Below, piece after piece: positions 38,766 through 40,071 of a stretch of DNA of 40,071 bases (the stretch's first letter is position 1; every line of letters begins with the position of its first letter). The notes beneath the pieces are model-generated. The model searched no databases. It was not told the DNA's origin and was given only the letters and a program-made list of their open reading frames with translations. The DNA is taken from NCBI GenBank assembly GCA_937967805.1, contig CALBTC010000136.1:1-40071 (forward strand). Reading direction: 5' to 3'. The position numbers and the translations under genes were made by a program. This stretch comes from an uncultured Anaerolineaceae bacterium (GTDB lineage Bacteria; Chloroflexota; Anaerolineae; Promineifilales; Promineifilaceae).

Positions 38766-38832
38766 GAATACCTCCACGGCAGGTGTTGTTTCTTGATATC
38801 AAATCGCTAAATGAGAATATCTATGGGATAAA

Positions 38833-38883
38833 TACCGACCAGCCGGTACGAATTCATTATATGTAAACTTTCAGAAAAATCAA
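38833..38883 (-). promoter_or_regulatory. Promoter and TetR-like operator upstream of the amidohydrolase-tetR operon
   Basis: On the minus strand TTGATT (38878-38883), a 16-bp spacer and TATAAT (38856-38861) form a good promoter. The palindrome TACCGACCAGCCGGTA (38833-38848) lies over the expected start point, where a bound TetR dimer would block initiation. The leader to the ATG at 38765 is about 85 bases. Confidence 0.6.
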
Positions 38884-38916
38884 AATAACGGTCTTTGAGC
38901 CATAAAGATGGTTTTT

Positions 38917-39909
38917 TTACGAAAGGGAGAGGTTAATGCCCGGATCAGGTTTGGCCTGGGCTAGCTTGAGCTTCACGAACAGCCAGGGGGCGTAATAGGT
39001 GACCCACAGTGTCAGCAGCGTATAGCGCAGCAGGCGCAGGGGTAACGCCAGCCACAATGGTTCGTCAGGGAAAAGTTGACCTAGCCCGGCCCAAATGGCC
39101 CCGGCTACGACGATGCCCAGCAGGTAGCGCACAGCCCGCTGCCAGATGGGGCCATCTACCAAAAAGCGGATACGGCTGCGCTCCAGCACCAGCCCAATGC
39201 CTGCGCCCAAAAGGGCGGCAACGGCCGTAACCATCCCTTCCACACTCTCCAGCTCAGCAATGGGGATGTGGCTGGCCCAGGCCACGCTCATGTCTGGTTC
39301 GCCAATGATGAGGCGGATGATGAGGTAGACGGCCGTTAACCCCAGGGGCACCAAGATTGCTGCCAACAATCGCTGCCCCATAATACGCTTGCTAAATCCA
39401 GCCGCATAGCGCCGCTCCCAAACCAGGTACCCTACCAGTACCAGCAGACCCAGCAAAAAGCCCGCCACCACATCGTGCACAAAATGAGAGCCCAGATAAA
39501 CACGGCTCACCGGCATTAAAATGATCATCAAAATGGCTAACAGCCACATCCAGCGGCGGCGGACCCAGACAGCTAAAAAGAGGTAAATGGTGGTGGTAAA
39601 TTGAGCGTGTCCGCTGGGAATCCCATAGCCAAAGTCGGTAAATCGCTCCAGTGTGGGGTCCAACCAAAACGGCCGTGGCTCCCGAAAAGCATGTTTGAGC
39701 ATTGTATTCAACACATTGCCTAATAAAAAAACGTAAGCCAATGCCTGCCCCGCTTCTTTATGCACGCTCCAGTAAATGAGTGGCAGCATTGCCAGGTAAA
39801 ATTCTTCAAGTCCCAACGTACTGATAAATTGGAAAAACGGTTCCAATTGGGGCAAGGTTGATTGCAACCAGTGAGTGGCATCCAGACCAAACTGAAAGAG
39901 GGCGTCCAT
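38917..39909 (-). CDS. PAP2-family membrane phosphatase
   Basis: This 330-aa integral membrane protein has the three phosphatase motifs: KHAFREPRPFW (KxxxxxxRP), IPSGHAQF (PSGH) and SRVYLGSHFVHDVVAG (SRxxxxxHxxxD). The N-terminal half is the phosphatidic-acid-phosphatase type 2 domain. The C-terminal ~160 residues add four or more transmembrane helices, making it longer than bacterial PgpB/undecaprenyl-PP phosphatases. It likely removes phosphate from a lipid phosphate at the outer face of the membrane. It is not related to the catabolic genes. The remaining 162 bases to the window end contain no recognised feature. Confidence 0.94.
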   Translation of the reverse strand: MDALFQFGLDATHWLQSTLPQLEPFFQFISTLGLEEFYLAMLPLIYWSVHKEAGQALAYVFLLGNVLNTMLKHAFREPRPFWLDPTLERFTDFGYGIPSGHAQFTTTIYLFLAVWVRRRWMWLLAILMIILMPVSRVYLGSHFVHDVVAGFLLGLLVLVGYLVWERRYAAGFSKRIMGQRLLAAILVPLGLTAVYLIIRLIIGEPDMSVAWASHIPIAELESVEGMVTAVAALLGAGIGLVLERSRIRFLVDGPIWQRAVRYLLGIVVAGAIWAGLGQLFPDEPLWLALPLRLLRYTLLTLWVTYYAPWLFVKLKLAQAKPDPGINLSLS

Positions 39910-40071
39910 GGGTAAACTCCAAAAGTGCAGGTTAGTCGCGCTAAAGCCAAAACGACTTCAGTTTGCGCGAGGGTAGCCTTAACTTTTCATCAAGATAGAT
40001 GAGAGATTAAGAAACACCCTCATTGGTAGACGAGTAAATCACTCATTTGTTACTATCATAGATTAGAAATA

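Noticed and set aside
1..40071. tRNA, rRNA, insertion sequence or phage genes
   Set aside because: I saw no cloverleaf, rRNA-like stretch, transposase or integrase on either strand. A covariance-model scan was not possible here.
39910..40071. Promoter or hairpin upstream of the PAP2 gene
   Set aside because: Only a 6-bp TCGCGC/GCGCGA pair and AT-rich DNA are present, which is too weak to call.

Overview
This 40 kb window comes from a bacterial chromosome carrying catabolic genes. I infer a Chloroflexota-like host (Anaerolineae or Ardenticatenia type). The reasons are the large SARP/BTAD-AAA-TPR regulator, the LivH-LivM fusion, the mixed aromatic and beta-oxidation gene content, and two genome-wide sequence habits. 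One habit is the octamer palindrome ACGGCCGT, of which I counted about 74 exact copies by eye (about one is expected from base composition). The other is degenerate 7-bp tandem repeats (GGTAATC/GGTAAAC type) filling many intergenic gaps. The host assignment is inference; no rRNA or tRNA gene was seen.

Layout. (1) 3-1175: 3' end of a secreted subtilisin-like protease, followed by a perfect hairpin. (2) 17684 down to 1327, all on the minus strand: a probable ~16 kb operon. It encodes a DapA/NahE-like lyase homologue, a lipoprotein solute-binding protein, a 2-keto-4-pentenoate hydratase-like enzyme, a NicX-like (2,5-dihydroxypyridine 5,6-dioxygenase family) protein, an alpha/beta hydrolase, two MDR oxidoreductases, a diheme cytochrome c, a LivHM-LivG-LivF ABC importer, an FMN/Fe-S enoate reductase, an acyl-CoA dehydrogenase and two NmrA-like proteins. 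This suggests uptake and breakdown of an aromatic or N-heterocyclic compound. (3) 17845-21291: a divergent SARP-type regulator. The shared intergenic region has three heptamers at an exact 11-bp period beside a -10 box, the layout of a SARP site. (4) 21304-24728, plus strand: an LmrA/YxaF-type TetR gene, a small membrane protein, a Ddn-like nitroreductase-family protein and a DapA-like lyase fused to a thioredoxin-like domain. Three near-identical LmrA/QdoR-like operator boxes precede the first, second and fourth genes. (5) 24853-37280: a 2-aminobenzoyl-CoA (anthranilate) degradation locus around a PaaX-family regulator. On the minus strand are enoyl-CoA hydratase, RidA, acyl-CoA dehydrogenase, MaoC hydratase and SDR. 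Divergently on the plus strand are the bifunctional anthraniloyl-CoA monooxygenase/reductase, an aryl-CoA ligase and a fused indolepyruvate:ferredoxin oxidoreductase. (6) 38883 down to 37283, minus strand: an amidohydrolase and TetR pair with a promoter and operator candidate. (7) 38917-39909, minus strand: a PAP2-family membrane phosphatase.

How it fits together: the right-hand locus should activate anthranilate (or a close aryl acid) to its CoA thioester, hydroxylate and reduce the ring, and finish by beta-oxidation-like steps with a RidA-type deaminase. The left-hand operon looks like an import and ring-cleavage module under SARP control. The central TetR module carries a second, fused copy of the left operon's first gene. 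No gap longer than 300 bases lacks a gene. No transposase, integrase or CRISPR array was seen.
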